From NCBI GenBank assembly GCA_027924585.1, contig BSBM01001384.1, forward strand, positions 1-64,000: a stretch of DNA of 64,000 bases, written 5' to 3'. Origin of the DNA: Larix kaempferi. Taxonomy: Eukaryota > Streptophyta > Pinopsida > Pinales > Pinaceae. A model generated the notes under the pieces. That model did no database searches. It had not been told where the DNA came from and saw only the letters and a program-made list of their open reading frames with translations. The first letter of the stretch is position 1; each line of letters opens with the position of its first letter. This document shows positions 23,405-35,242 of the stretch, one piece after another. The position numbers were made by a program, and so were the translations under genes.

Positions 23405-25897
23405 CGGGGACATAAAAATATCAAACGATACATATTTTGGTATAAAAAAAAATATCAAACAGATATACCTCATTCTTTTTAATAATAATAATAATAATAA
23501 TACATTAAATTTACTACTACTTTATATTAATTAAAAAATTTAGGCTAAAGGGCACCTCTCAACATTATATATATCATTTTTTAATAATAAAAACACATTA
23601 AATTTACTATTACTTTGTATTAATTAAAAAATTTAAGCTAACAAATATAGAGGGCACCTCGCTTTCCATTCCCATTATGATCTTGTTTTGGTTGATGAGT
23701 TTATAGGAAAGATTAATGGAAAGGAATATTCGCATTATATATGATTAAGATATATAATAAAATAATTTAATTTCTATTAAAAATAATAATCTAAGGATCA
23801 ATGTTAAGAGATTTATGTTATTAATATTTTTTGGGGTAAAGAAAAATTTATATGTTTGGTGCAAATAGAAATGCTCTCTGGCGTTGGTGGGAATCCTACG
23901 AGTCCTCTCCCTCCTGCCTGGCTCCTAATCTCTCTCCCACAATAAAGTAACTCCATCCTATGTTATAGAAACACTCCATTGTCCACTTATCTATGTGTCT
24001 CCAACTCAAATGTGGTAGTGGATTACCTAAAAGTTGGCCTCCAAACTATAATACTGACAGGACCTATGACAAGACCTATCCCTAGCTATTTAAGGTGGAG
24101 ACAACTATGGATGCTACTATAATTTCAATGTGCTTATTCTAACATACGTATTCAACCGATAGAATAAATATAGTTAGAGAAATATAAGGAGACATGTTTT
24201 CAACTAAAAAACAACATGACATTCAATTTAAATCTATTATGTTGAAAGAGGGTAAAACTATTTCACACTCACTTTGTAAATGCATAAACAACTTTAAAAC
24301 TACATAACAAATTGACTAAACCTAATAATAAATTAATGGATTGTTGAGACATAAATAGGCAAAACATAAATGACTCACACTATAGTTTCTAACTAGTTTT
24401 CAACCTTGTGACTCTTGTGTGTATAGGGTGAAGGCGCTTATGTTGCACTAAGTAGGGAGGTCAAAACATTGAGTGTGCAAGCATCTTTACATTTTCTTCA
24501 CCCAAATCCGCAAGAGGATGGTCACAACTTATGATGAGAGTTACTATATGGTTACTATAGAAAAATAAAAAATAAAAAATGTTTTTGTTGGTGACTATAT
24601 ATGATATTTTAATACTTTATTAGGTGATTTCGAAATATTGGCAGAGTTTAAGGCTCCTTGCATTTTCTCCACCTTAGTTTAGCAAAAGATGGGCCGCAAC
24701 CTCTATCTACATTTGTAAATCACTTGCTCTATTGTTGTGGTGGGAAGAGGAAATCCTTTCTTGCAATCAACATGGACTTCAAATCAACAAGAGGATTTAT
24801 TGTTAGACAACAAGCATTAGCCCTTCATGGTAACTTCCTTGTATCATGCACTTTGACAAAGCAACGACTATCCCATGAAAGTCCAATTGAAAAAGCGAAA
24901 CCCAACTTAACAAAGAAAGAATTTCAAGTGTAAAAAGATTAGCACACGCTACTAACACATCAACCTATTCAATGTCATCCTCTCCATTGTCAATACTACT
25001 TCAGCAAACAAGCAAGGCAAGGCACCACCATACATTAGATTTAAACTACACTCACAACAAAGCAAGAAGCATGTGATAGAAACTATCGTCGTCATTACCA
25101 TCCCACCATGCATAAGATGTAAGCTACACATAGAAAAATAAAAAATAAAAAATGTTTTTGTTGGTGACTATATATGATATTTTAATACTTTATTAGGTGA
25201 TTTCGAAATATTGGCAGAGTTTAAGGCTCCTTGCATTTTCTCCACCTTAGTTTAGCAAAAGATGGGCCGCAACCTCTATCTACATTTGTAAATCACTTGC
25301 TCTATTGTTGTGGTGGGAAGAGGAAATCCTTTCTTGCAATCAACATGGACTTCAAATCAACAAGAGGATTTATTGTTAGACAACAAGCATTAGCCCTTCA
25401 TGGTAACTTCCTTGTATCATGCACTTTGACAAAGCAACGACTATCCCATGAAAGTACAATTGAAAAAGCGAAACCCAACTTAACAAAGAAAGAATTTCAA
25501 GTGTAAAAAGATTAGCACACGCTACTAACACATCAACCTATTCAATGTCATCCTCTCCATTTTCAATACTACTTCAGCAAACAAGCAAGGCAAGGCACCA
25601 CCATACATTAGATTTAAACTACACTCACAACAAAGCAAGAAGCATGTGATAGAAACTATCGTCGTCATTACCATCCCACCATGCATAAGATGTAAGCTAC
25701 ACATACAACACAGCAAGAAGCATGTGAAAGAAAGTATCGTTGTCATTACCAACCCACTATGTTTTTATTAACCACACGCAAAGAGTTTTCTCAAAGTTTT
25801 TGTATACCCACAAAGGAGATGGAATGTAGTAAATGAGAAACAAAAGGCGAGTCGCAAAGGTTGTTGGTGTGGATGTTCCTAGTGATTGTGAAGGCAT
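23405..25897. repeat. R1 dispersed repeat, copy 3, with internal duplication
   Basis: Matches copy 1 from about 4855 to 6776 at over 90% identity in the same orientation, with a short (aat)n run at 23483-23505 not in copy 1. It contains a 573-bp tandem duplication. Homology ends at gtgaaggcatg (25897; 6776 in copy 1), and an unrelated stretch carrying the Copia insertion follows. Confidence 0.85.
24558..25703. repeat. 573-bp tandem duplication inside R1 copy 3
   Basis: Unit 1 is 24558-25130 and unit 2 is 25131-25703. They differ at only a few bases (for example gtccaattg versus gtacaattg). The unit carries the R1 open frame containing MDFKSTRGFIVRQQALALH in both copies, so the frame appears twice. 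The junction falls at acaca|tagaaaaata. Copy 1 at 4.1-6.8 kb has the unit once, which shows the duplication is specific to this copy. Confidence 0.9.
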
Positions 25898-26036
25898 GTC
25901 GGGTTCGCATCCTAGACGAGAAACCCGGGAATGATGGTACGGAGCTAGGACGAGAAAGGAATTAGATTTGCTCGTAATGTTGTCCCAACCGATCAACCTA
26001 CATGAAATAAATGGCGCAAGGAAGAAACCCAATGGA

Positions 26037-26041
26037 CGGAG
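26037..26041. repeat. 5-bp target site duplication (left)
   Basis: cggag directly before the left LTR; the same five bases follow the right LTR at 28253-28257. Confidence 0.85.
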
Positions 26042-26842
26042 TGTTAGGATATTCCTATACTCCATCCTAGTCCTACTAGCATTTCCATCCTTTGCATTTT
26101 CAATCATGCGTGCACTTTTAGGGTTTGCATGCATTATTGAGGGTTTGCATGCATCCCAGTCATCAGTCCCAGCACCTAGCCCTCAGTTAGCTAGCCCCTG
26201 GAGCTTCTTTCCACTCAGTTTCAGCCCTCCTAGAGCTTAGTGTGCCCTCCTTTCACCTACTGTATGAGAAAGGCGCCCTTCCTTACCTACCATTCAGTTA
26301 TCTTCAGTTCTCTCCTTGATTTTAGGCTTGACTGACTCTCAACTGACTGTATCACTCCGATGGACCTCCAGTGAGACTTGACTGCCCATTTTGACTTCAG
26401 TTAGCTCCTCATGCGCCCTCCACTGAGTCTCCTTCATTCAGTTAGTTCCAGTTACACTCAGTTACACCTACCACACTCAGTTAGACTCAATTTGACTGAT
26501 GGTTGATAGTTACTTGAGCACTGATGACTCCACTGATGATGAGATAGACTACTAGTTGTGCTCTGATGACACTCTAGTGATCTTTTGATCACTCCATGAA
26601 GGCTAATTCGAATTGCCACCTTAGGCATTCAAATCCTCATGCATTGTACTATTTATTTGTCCATATTGTGATTAATTAATTATTATGTGTGAAGTATTTT
26701 TGCTTCTATCCGAGTTCTACTGTATTATTATTATGTTGCTCATTATACTGCATTGACCACTCTTCTTCTATTTTCTTGCTTGATCAATTACTTTCTTGTG
26801 AGGTATACATCATCTCTTAGATCTGCTGTGAGGATTTTCACA
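26042..26842 (+). repeat. Left LTR (801 bp)
   Basis: Starts tgttaggatattcc and ends gattttcaca (TG...CA). Compared with the right LTR it has an extra gcatgcattattgagggttt-type insertion near 26130 and about 10 extra bases near 26480, which accounts for the 30-bp difference. Rich in cagttagttccagttacact-like tandem motifs. Promoter and polyadenylation signals would lie here; a tatttat stretch is seen at about 26650, but I cannot place the start site. Confidence 0.93.
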
Positions 26843-26854
26843 TGGTATCAGAGC
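26843..26854 (+). other. Primer-binding site (tRNA-iMet type)
   Basis: tggtatcagagc lies immediately after the left LTR. It is the standard plant Copia primer-binding site, complementary to the 3' end of initiator methionine tRNA, where minus-strand DNA synthesis starts. Confidence 0.9.
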
Positions 26855-26997
26855 ATGTTGAGAGTATTGTTTATCTCCATTCCTCAGAGTTTTTTGCAGG
26901 TTATTATCAAGATTTCGAGTGCAGCAGTTTCTGCATTTTTGCAGCAGTAGCAGTTGCAGATATTCTCTATTGTTTTTGCAGGTCTTCTACAGCGTCA

Positions 26998-27510
26998 ATG
27001 TATCCAGAAGAAATCCCTCCTCTTTCTTCATTCAACTATGATGAATGGAAACCAAAAATGATAGCATATTTGAAGAGCCATGATCTCTTTGATTGTTATT
27101 TTGAAAGAGAGTTCGAATCCTCTGAAGAGAAGATTGACTGGTTGAATAAAGGTGACCAAGCCTTTGGAAGGATGATGCTTGCTATGCCTGATTACATAAT
27201 GTACCAAATCATTGATGATGTTGAAACTCCAAAAGAGCTATGGGCCCATCTGGATGAAAGATTCGGAAAACAGAATGAAGGATTTGGTCCAAACCCCTTC
27301 AAGAGAAATCAAAGTGATGCATTCGCCCTCCTTGATGATCTCATTGATCATGAACCAGTATCAAACACATCTCATATTGAAGTTGTCCACAAAGAAGAAG
27401 AACTTGCAGATTCTACACTCATGCTCCAAATTTCTTCTCTTTCAGTCCTAGTTACCAAGGCCCAGGATGGATTAAGGGGGGTGTTAGGATATTCCTATAC
27501 TCCATCCTAG
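26998..27510 (+). CDS. Truncated Copia gag (UBN2/DUF4219-like)
   Basis: 170 codons from ATG 26998. Motifs: MYPEEIPPLSSFNYDEWKP then MIAYLKSHDLFD (the N-terminal DUF4219-like 'L-G-NY--W---M---L' pattern), and MLAMPDYIMYQIIDDVETPK then ELWAHLDERFG (the UBN2-like helical region with the conserved W). Gag coats the element RNA. After about residue 100 it lacks the rest of UBN2 and the zinc knuckle, and runs through a filler into the right LTR, where the stop TAG (27508-27510) lies. A longer frame is open upstream to 26842, but the ATG at 26998 fits the family start. No frameshift or internal stop is present, so a short gag peptide could be made. Confidence 0.75.
   Translation: MYPEEIPPLSSFNYDEWKPKMIAYLKSHDLFDCYFEREFESSEEKIDWLNKGDQAFGRMMLAMPDYIMYQIIDDVETPKELWAHLDERFGKQNEGFGPNPFKRNQSDAFALLDDLIDHEPVSNTSHIEVVHKEEELADSTLMLQISSLSVLVTKAQDGLRGVLGYSYTPS
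27474..27481 (+). other. Polypurine tract (plus-strand primer)
   Basis: aaggggg plus g immediately before the right LTR, the usual place and composition for the RNase-H-resistant primer. Confidence 0.75.
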
Positions 27511-28252
27511 TCCTACTAGCATTTCCATCCTTTGCATTTTCAATCATGCATGCACTTTTAGGGTTTGCATGCATCCCAGTCATCAATCCCAGCACCTAGC
27601 CCTCAGTTAGCTAGCCCCCGGAGCTTCTTTCCACTCAATTTCAGCCCTCCTAGAGCTTAGTGCGCCCTCCTTTCACCTACTGCATGGGAAAGGCTCCCTT
27701 CCTTACCTACCATTCAGTTATCTTCAGTTCTCTCCTTGATTTCAGGCTTGACTGACTCTCAACTGACTGTATCACTCCGATGGACCTCCAGTGAGACTTG
27801 ACTACCCATTCTAACTTCAGTTAGATCCTCATGCGCCCTCCACTGAGTCTCCTTCATTCAGTTAGTTCCAGTTACACTCAGTTACACCTACCACACTCAG
27901 TTTGACTGATGGTTGACAGTTACTTGAGCATTGATGACTCCACTGATGACGAGATAGACTACTAGTTGTGCTCCGATGACACTCCAATGATCTTTTGATC
28001 ACTCCATGAAGGCTAATTCGAATTGCCACCTTAGGCATTCGAATCCTCATGCATTGTACTATTTATTTGTCCATATTGTGATTAATTAATTAGTGTGTGT
28101 GAAGTATTCTTGCTTCTATCTGAGTTCTACTGTATTATTATTATGTTGCTCATTATACTGCATTGACCACTCTTCTTCTATTTTCTTGCTTAATCAATTA
28201 CTTTTTTGTGAGGTATACATCATCTCTTAAATCCGCTGTGAGGATTTTCACA
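27482..28252 (+). repeat. Right LTR (771 bp)
   Basis: Same ends as the left LTR and well over 90% identical apart from the two indels. Followed directly by cggag. The substitutions between LTRs indicate an old rather than current insertion. Confidence 0.93.
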
Positions 28253-28257
28253 CGGAG
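28253..28257. repeat. 5-bp target site duplication (right)
   Basis: cggag, identical to 26037-26041. Confidence 0.85.
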
Positions 28258-28289
28258 CACCCTCTAGTGCAAGCAGAGCATGTCCACAT

Positions 28290-28394
28290 CATTTAATAGA
28301 ATTGGTGTATTGTGGGGCATGCATTAAACTACTTCTGGGGTCATTTAATAGATTTTGTGTATTGGGGGGTCATGCACTAAATTACTTCTTGGGC
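28290..28394. repeat. Tandem duplication, 52-bp unit x2
   Basis: Copies begin catttaataga at 28290 and 28342 and share gtgtattg-gggg-catgca-taaa-tacttct. About 85% identical. Confidence 0.75.
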
Positions 28395-28458
28395 AGGTAG
28401 GTTTCATCCGGATAGATCACTCGGGTAGGATTCATCGTATAATTACATGTTCGTTCTT

Positions 28459-28674
28459 AAATACATAAAAAGAAAGAATATTACCAATAACAAAAGCTTT
28501 ATATAATATTTATTAAGTCTCTTAATATTTAAAGTATCACTTCGAAAGAAGACCACACTAGATCAAAATACATAAAAGGAAAGAATATCACCAATAACAA
28601 CAATATTTATGTAATCTTTCTTAAGTCTCTCCATCTGCAAAGTATATCTTCGAAAGCATACCACACTAGATCAT
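28459..28674. repeat. Tandem duplication, 108-bp unit x2
   Basis: Copies begin aaatacataaaa (28459 and 28567) and end ccacactagatc. About 80% identical. Confidence 0.8.
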
Positions 28675-28732
28675 TTAACTAGAGAGAGAATAAATAAAGA
28701 GAAGATATATATCCAAGCCTAGTCCACTTACT

Positions 28733-28930
28733 GGGGAAATCCCGAGGGTCGGATCAATAAGAAACACGCGTCACAATAATATCATATGCCAGGGCCCATA
28801 TACTTCCACTGAAATCCCGATAGGGTCATATGATTAGGAACCTAGCATTGTAATATCATATGCCTTGGGGCCCATATACATTTCCACGGAAATCCTCAGG
28901 TGATTAAGAACCTGGCATTACAATGTCATT
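28733..28930. repeat. Tandem repeat, about 77-bp unit x2.5
   Basis: Units begin gaaatcc (about 28736, 28809, 28888) and share aatatcatatgcc-gggcccata. The third is cut short. The GC content is higher than in the surroundings. Confidence 0.7.
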
Positions 28931-29611
28931 TCACTTAGCCTAGCGATATGGGCAAGAGTTCTAGCCCCCATAAGCATTCTGCATCGCTGACAAGCCCCTG
29001 CAAGACTGACAAGGGGGTAGTTCCAGTAACGCAACAGAGTAAAGGGAAAGAAACCTAACCGGGATCAAACAAAATAGACTCATGCATGGCTACCTTCCGT
29101 CAATAAACAGATCGTACTAAGGTACTACCGAAGCGGAGGGCTAGAATTGACTTGTACTGCTCTATTGATTGCTGGTGAAACTTGGGATTGTATGTAAAGG
29201 AATTCTCTCTCCCATGGAAGGGAATGGCATTCTTGCTTGCGGGATCGGGAAAGGAATGCATGTAAGTAGTGCCTCTAGCGGAGGATATCAGTGACATGCT
29301 CGTAAGATTTGTTTAAGGTATTACCATAGCGGGAATAAAAAGAAACCGTGCATCCCTACCTTCAGGCAATAGGCTTCAAGATTTACCTGGGCATTTCTTA
29401 TATTGGAAATTTATCCTTAGGGTAAGGATTGCTTGCGTTGGAAATTTATCCCCTAACTAAGTAATTCCATCTACCAAAGATATAAGAACCTATCATTAGG
29501 ACTACACTAGGGTAAAGGAAGCCTTGGGCCCTCTTATAGTAGTCGCCTCTTGGGTCTACTCGAATTCTGCTACCAGCAAAATCCTAAGCCTCACCCTACA
29601 CTTGGATCGAT
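28931..29611. other. Higher-GC repeat-like stretch, no gene recognised
   Basis: Contains related blocks around 29100-29140 and 29300-29400 (aaggta-tacc-agcgg; ctacctt-c-tcaat) and twice ttggaaatttatcc (29402, 29440). It looks like decayed repetitive DNA, but class and ends are unknown. Confidence 0.4.
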
Positions 29612-29740
29612 CTTCAAACCCAATTGATTCTGTGGGCGGTGATGCAAAGCCAATTGATTCTTTGCTTGGCTTGATCTTCAAACCTAATTGATTTTGTGGG
29701 CGGTGATGTAAACCCAATTGATTCTTTGGGTGGGTGTGTG
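29612..29740. repeat. Short tandem repeat, cccaattgattctttg type
   Basis: About 30-40-bp units with aa-ccaattgatt-tgtgggcggtgatg and tcttcaaacc, repeated about four times with drift. Confidence 0.7.
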
Positions 29741-32700
29741 TATGTGGTCTTGTAGGTGTTTATTTTCAGGACGAGCACCTTCTGAGGATTAGTGTCAAAA
29801 AGTAAAACCCTCCAAACCCAGAGACAACAAATGATAAAAACATGTCGATAATATAAACACTATTAAATCCATCCGCATAGATTTGTAATTTAACTAAATC
29901 TACCATGTGACAGTACTTCTTTGAGCAGGAAGAGACTGAAATTAAAGCCTTACCAGCAAGCACGAAAACTCGCGGCGTCCGAGTCGTGTCCACCTGCAAT
30001 CACAAAAACCCACTGCATCTGTGTTTTGTTCATTGTACCTCTGCAGCTGCAAGTATGAAAACCCACTGCATATGAGCTTTGTTCATTGTACCTCTTCCCC
30101 TACAGTCCAAGACAAAGCAAAACATATTAACAGAAGATAGGAAAATAAAATGTAATTTTCCAAAAATGGATAACATTACATTGTCATCGACAAACTTAAA
30201 TAAAAGAACAAAATGTACATAACTTCTCAGCCATGAAAATTTTCTTCTTCTCATCTTCCCTTCCCTACAATATCATTCTCTGAACCTCAACTAACAAAAC
30301 CCAAAAACAGAGATGAACACCCAAATCTAGAAAAACAAACCAACCCCTTAAACTATTAGAACGGAAACAGAAAAGAAGAATGGCGCCCACAAACAAAAAT
30401 GAAAAAAAGACACCCACGAACAAAAAAGAAAGACAAAAGCATGGCCAGGCTCGAAACAAGAAAGCGAAAATCCAGACAGATTCACATCAAAATAATTCAA
30501 AATCTATTCCACTCTACCTCAAAATTTCTTCTCCCATCCCCTCTGATTTTCTTCTCCCACGCTCATAAATGTTGTTGCTTGTTCTATTGGCCATCTAATC
30601 CAATGCAACAATATATTCAAATTTTCAACATACTTCTGCTTACCAGGCTGGCATACGATAAGCCCGCACGTTGCCGCCCAATGCCACCAGTTGATGTTGA
30701 TTAAATTTCAAAATCCGTGTCCAGCTGGCATACTTGATTTTCCTCAGTTTTTATATAGTTTAAATGGTTGTTCATAAATCATAAAGAGAGTGAGATTTGA
30801 CAAACATACTACATGACTCCATGGTAGTAACGATGGAAATTGGCAAATTCCATTCAAATATTGTTGACAATTATGTTATGATATGCCATTTTTCCATTGC
30901 ACTTGGCTGCTGAAGTGGTATGTGATTCATGAAACTCGTGGTTTTTTTATTGGTTCGTATTGTAATATTTATTTTCTTATCATTTTAAAACATGGACGGG
31001 TACTCTACCCCCCCAAAAAAAAATTTGTGGGTGTAGTACATAAGTTAAAAGAATTAAAAATCAACCCTAGGAACTTAAACATGAGAAATTCTTATAAATT
31101 GCTATGGAATCTAGTGATGTTGAAATTACAAGAATGCTACTTTCACAAAAAAGTGGAATTGTTTTTTGAAAACCCGATTATAATCTAAATGTTCATTCTA
31201 GAAGGGCTTAATCTAAAGAAATTTTCCTTATCTACACCATATTACCAAGAATACATCTCCAACTCCTTATACATGTTCAAAAGCATACCATGAGATTACG
31301 AAGCCCAAAGTAGTGTTTTCCCAAGTTCAATTTACAGGTAGTACTAAAGACAAGTGTGTGAAAGTATCGTTGTTTAAAATTTTCAAGGTGGTGAAAAGTA
31401 TGCATACTTTCATGTCCGGTCTCATTTCAAAATCCATGACAAGAAGCCAACTCCATGTATCATCAATTGTATTGCAAGAAACCACCTATGCCACCTTCCC
31501 ATGTTCACATACTATGAAGCATGCCTAGTCAAGCCCTCTACATTATAATCTAGCATTAGGTCTACTGAAAAATTGTTCTCCTCGAGCATACAGGTGATTG
31601 TTTAATAAAAAGAATTAAAGCATATGTTTAATGTTATATGTTGTAAATCAAAATTGGTATTTTATAATTGTGGTAAGTTTCATTTTCATTATTAGTTTAT
31701 TTTCATCAATAAAATACACACTTACAAATAAATAGAGCAAACAACTTTTAAATAGACTTTGAAATAAATAAATAAATTGTCTCTCTGTATATATAAGAGT
31801 TGAACGGAGAGATAATAGAGTATTTACACATTTTGGATAACATAATCTAATGTTGGAGTGTTCATCCCTCCATAAATTAGATAAGAATAAAATCATTGTA
31901 AGAAAATATCGTGTTTAACAATTAGACATAGAGTTACACTAAAACTTTAAATTAAACCCATTGAAGGCAAATATATTGTAATTGGTTTGCAGTCAACTAT
32001 TCAATGTTAGTTGACTTTTAATTAGTTCATCAAATCAAAATTTTGTTCACCATGTTAAACTTTATGGATTGAAAATAATTAATTTTTAAATATATTGAAA
32101 TTTTATTTATCTATTTTATGATTGGTTGAATTTATGATAAGATTGTGATGTGACTGGTTCTATGTTATTGTTGTTGGTCGAAGACTTTAAAAATAAAATA
32201 AAAATATTAATTACGACATAGATTGGTTCAAAAATGTAACAACAATGTGATGTTTTCACTGATGCGGATTTGTTCTGTGTGGCGCAGTGCGAACTATATA
32301 GATGTGACATGCAGAAGGATCAAATATGGGAGTATCGTGCATACCTTTCCATTTAGCGGCTCTGTGATGATTTACAAGGTGCTAATGTAGTGCAACATTA
32401 AATATGATGCATGATACAAGGTGATAATGCATTGCAGCATTAAATAGTGTGCACGTTGTGTGAGTTCACGCTGCACACGAACAGTGTGCTAATTTTACTA
32501 GCACAACTAGTTCAGTGAACCAAGTGGCAATAATGTAGTTTATAATTTATGATCCTCTCCAGGTGATGTGACCGGAACATATTTTTTAGCTTCTCCAATC
32601 TTATCCCCTATCCGCTATTTATATGAAAAATCTCATTTGATCAAATTGCCAAACACTAAGTTTTTCACACTAGATACGTAAATTATTCATAAGCCCATCA

Positions 32701-35242
32701 TATATTATTTGTTTCTCCATCTGATGCCGCAGTAATCAAATCATTTTTTCTATAAATTTTTAATTGCAATTAATTAAGCAACCAACTTTTTGAATGGAAG
32801 TCGCATTTTTATTAACTAAAAAAAGTAACGGGACAAATCCTTATCAACATATTTCCTGTAGTAATTCAGATTTGGATATCTAATAACTCCGGGGTTTAAA
32901 ATAATATAAAAATACTATTCTCCTACTAATTAAAATTTGTGACAAGGTACTACGGGGACAAAGGACAACGTGGCTCACTTTTTCCTGCCACATACATCTA
33001 TGCAACAATGTGAGAGCTCACATCAATAACATTATCCTAACATTTTTAATATTCTTGTTTTTGGTCCATCTAGTGCTAGCATCATACAGTTTATTTTCTT
33101 CTTCCCAAACTACCACTAATTTACATGACCATTGTAATCATAAACACAAGTATTGAAATGCGCTACCTTGCCAAAATCAAGTTAATATTGTTTATAATGT
33201 TGGTGGTGGTTAGTTACCAGGTGGAAGAGATCAGTTATGAGTGGCTCCCATTAACACTTCAACAATTAGGTTAAATGCACTTCCCAACCTTCACTCTATT
33301 GATGATCAACATCGGCATGATTATGAAGTGTTGTAACATGACACCAAAGGCGAACCGATTGAACTTCATCGCCTTGTCATTCTACCTTTGTCGTCGTTTG
33401 CGTACCGACGTCGTGATCCTATCCATGCCCACTTTGGTCATTTGTGACGCTATTTGGTCCTCATGTCGATCATACGAAGTCTCGTTATGAGTGATCATGG
33501 AAAAAGTGTGTCAAAATTTGAGGTCTGACGTTTCTTGTTACACATGTGGTTATGTCACGATTTTTATGCCATTGCATCCAGGTCAAAGTGTTGATCATGC
33601 CCATATCTAATCTGGCCAAAACCATTGTCGTTTGACCCTCTCGACACTTGGATGAAGTTTCTACAAGTAAGAAGCCTATGATTCTTGTCAATTAAATTTT
33701 GTCGATTTTGGGTGCTTCAATTAATTCACCAATTGCATTTGTCAATTGTCATTGTTCCATTCCCATGTCTAAAAAGTTTAAAATACTTTTTGGCTACCTC
33801 CTTATGTGAAAGCACATATGCTCGTATTTTTTAAGAGAAAAATAAATTCGCCCCCTTTTTCATTTAAGTTTCATATTATCCTTCTCCTATTCAAATCTTT
33901 TCTTCTGTTATACCCTTTGGGACTATGTTTTAAAATGAAATAAAAATGGAATTTCCAACTATCCATTGATTACCCCGGTGTGGAGTTTTAAAAGGTCTCT
34001 AATCCCCAATCCCATCTTTTAATGTAAAAATGTTGCAAAAATAATAATAGAAAATTAAAAGCCCCTTTCGGGCCCTTGAAAATCTCTCGGCCTATCTTGT
34101 GCAAAAATCCTCCTTCCCATCGACCAATCAAATGGGATGTTTCTCCTAAGGTTCACTAGTGTCCATGGTCAACAATCTCGGGTTTGTCAATGAAAAAGAG
34201 TGAGACGTTTTTTGACGTGCATATGGCAAACCTTCGCACCAACAACTCCACGAAGGGATCTACACAGAGACAGGCATGGTAGGATCACATAGTAGGATAA
34301 AGAAGGCATATGAAGGAAACAATTGACTCATAGTGAATCATAGGCCCATGGCTCGAAAGCGTCGTTACGGAACACAAGGAGGGAGCCACTGCAAGAAACA
34401 ACAACCGCACAACCACGCAGAGGAGGGAAAGGTTGAAAAAGGTGGACGTCATGTAGGTAAATGAAAGCAATGCCATGTAGAGTAATGGTTGGGTGAAGTG
34501 AAAGAAAACGGTAAAATTCCACGTGGTGGATTGGCAGAGATAACACTCCAATGCTAACGTTGGAATAAATTACGTGTCGTAAAGAAAGGCAGTTACACCA
34601 ACGCATTAACTAACCACTCATGGCATGCCACTGCAGCCATGAGTTTTCATTAGACAATGAAAATGAATAGGAATCATACTGCACCACTAGAGAGTACCGA
34701 CAAACAAACCAGGAAAGTGACAAAGAGCTAGTGGCAATGGTCGCTTAATGTGTAGACACGCAGACTGTAAAAAAAAGATAAACTGATAATGACAGACTCC
34801 ATGGAGAAATCCATGCAGAGCAAGAATATATGCATGTCGATTGATCCAAGCAACCAAACAGAGGGCATTGAGGTCAAACACGTGATCCACAGGCCTATAA
34901 TCCATCGACATACTCGACATAACAATGCAGGGGAAAACCGCCCAATGACATGAAGAGTTCAAGCCCCAACACTAAGCTCGCCAACGTAGGAAATCGTAGC
35001 TGATGACAGACTTCACCAGCAACACCAAAGAAAAAAACGCACTCTCCCAATGCACCTGATAAGAAACAATGTAACCCTAACTCAAAAAGTCGAGAGGGAT
35101 ACAAAAATATTTGCCCAGTCGAGCTCAATATGGAAAAGAGGCAACTCTGGATTGCAGTCTCCATAGTTGATATGTTTGAGTGAAAGATTTTCGGCCCTTA
35201 CTTTTGCAAGCTAGAAGATGAAGCACACTATTCCATTCATAG
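29741..35242. other. 5.5 kb without a recognised gene
   Basis: 29.7-30.7 kb carries several short open frames on both strands with no known motif. 30.7-33.2 kb is very AT-rich. 33.2-35.2 kb is less AT-rich (many cgtcg, cacg words) with several minus-strand open frames of 65-90 codons (34285-35164) that I could not identify. It could be the 5' part of the CACTA element or an older retroelement. I found no transposase catalytic (Transposase_21) region here. Confidence 0.4.

Larger units (their letters stand above)
26042..28252 (+). mobile_element. Short non-autonomous Copia-type LTR element with gag stub
   Basis: A complete 2211-bp element: left LTR 26042-26842, primer-binding site, a 639-bp interior with a truncated gag, a G-rich polypurine stretch ending at 27481, and right LTR 27482-28252, all flanked by cggag. 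There is no protease, integrase or reverse transcriptase, so it depended on enzymes made elsewhere. The layout (LTRs plus only a gag-like frame) is that of elements described as TR-GAG. The insertion is the best preserved in the window. Confidence 0.93.

Noticed and set aside
28736-29600. Organelle-derived DNA because of higher GC content
   Set aside because: No organelle gene could be read in it and it is internally repetitive.
34285-35164. Several 65-90-codon minus-strand frames as a gene
   Set aside because: They overlap in different frames, lack splice connections and resemble no family I know.
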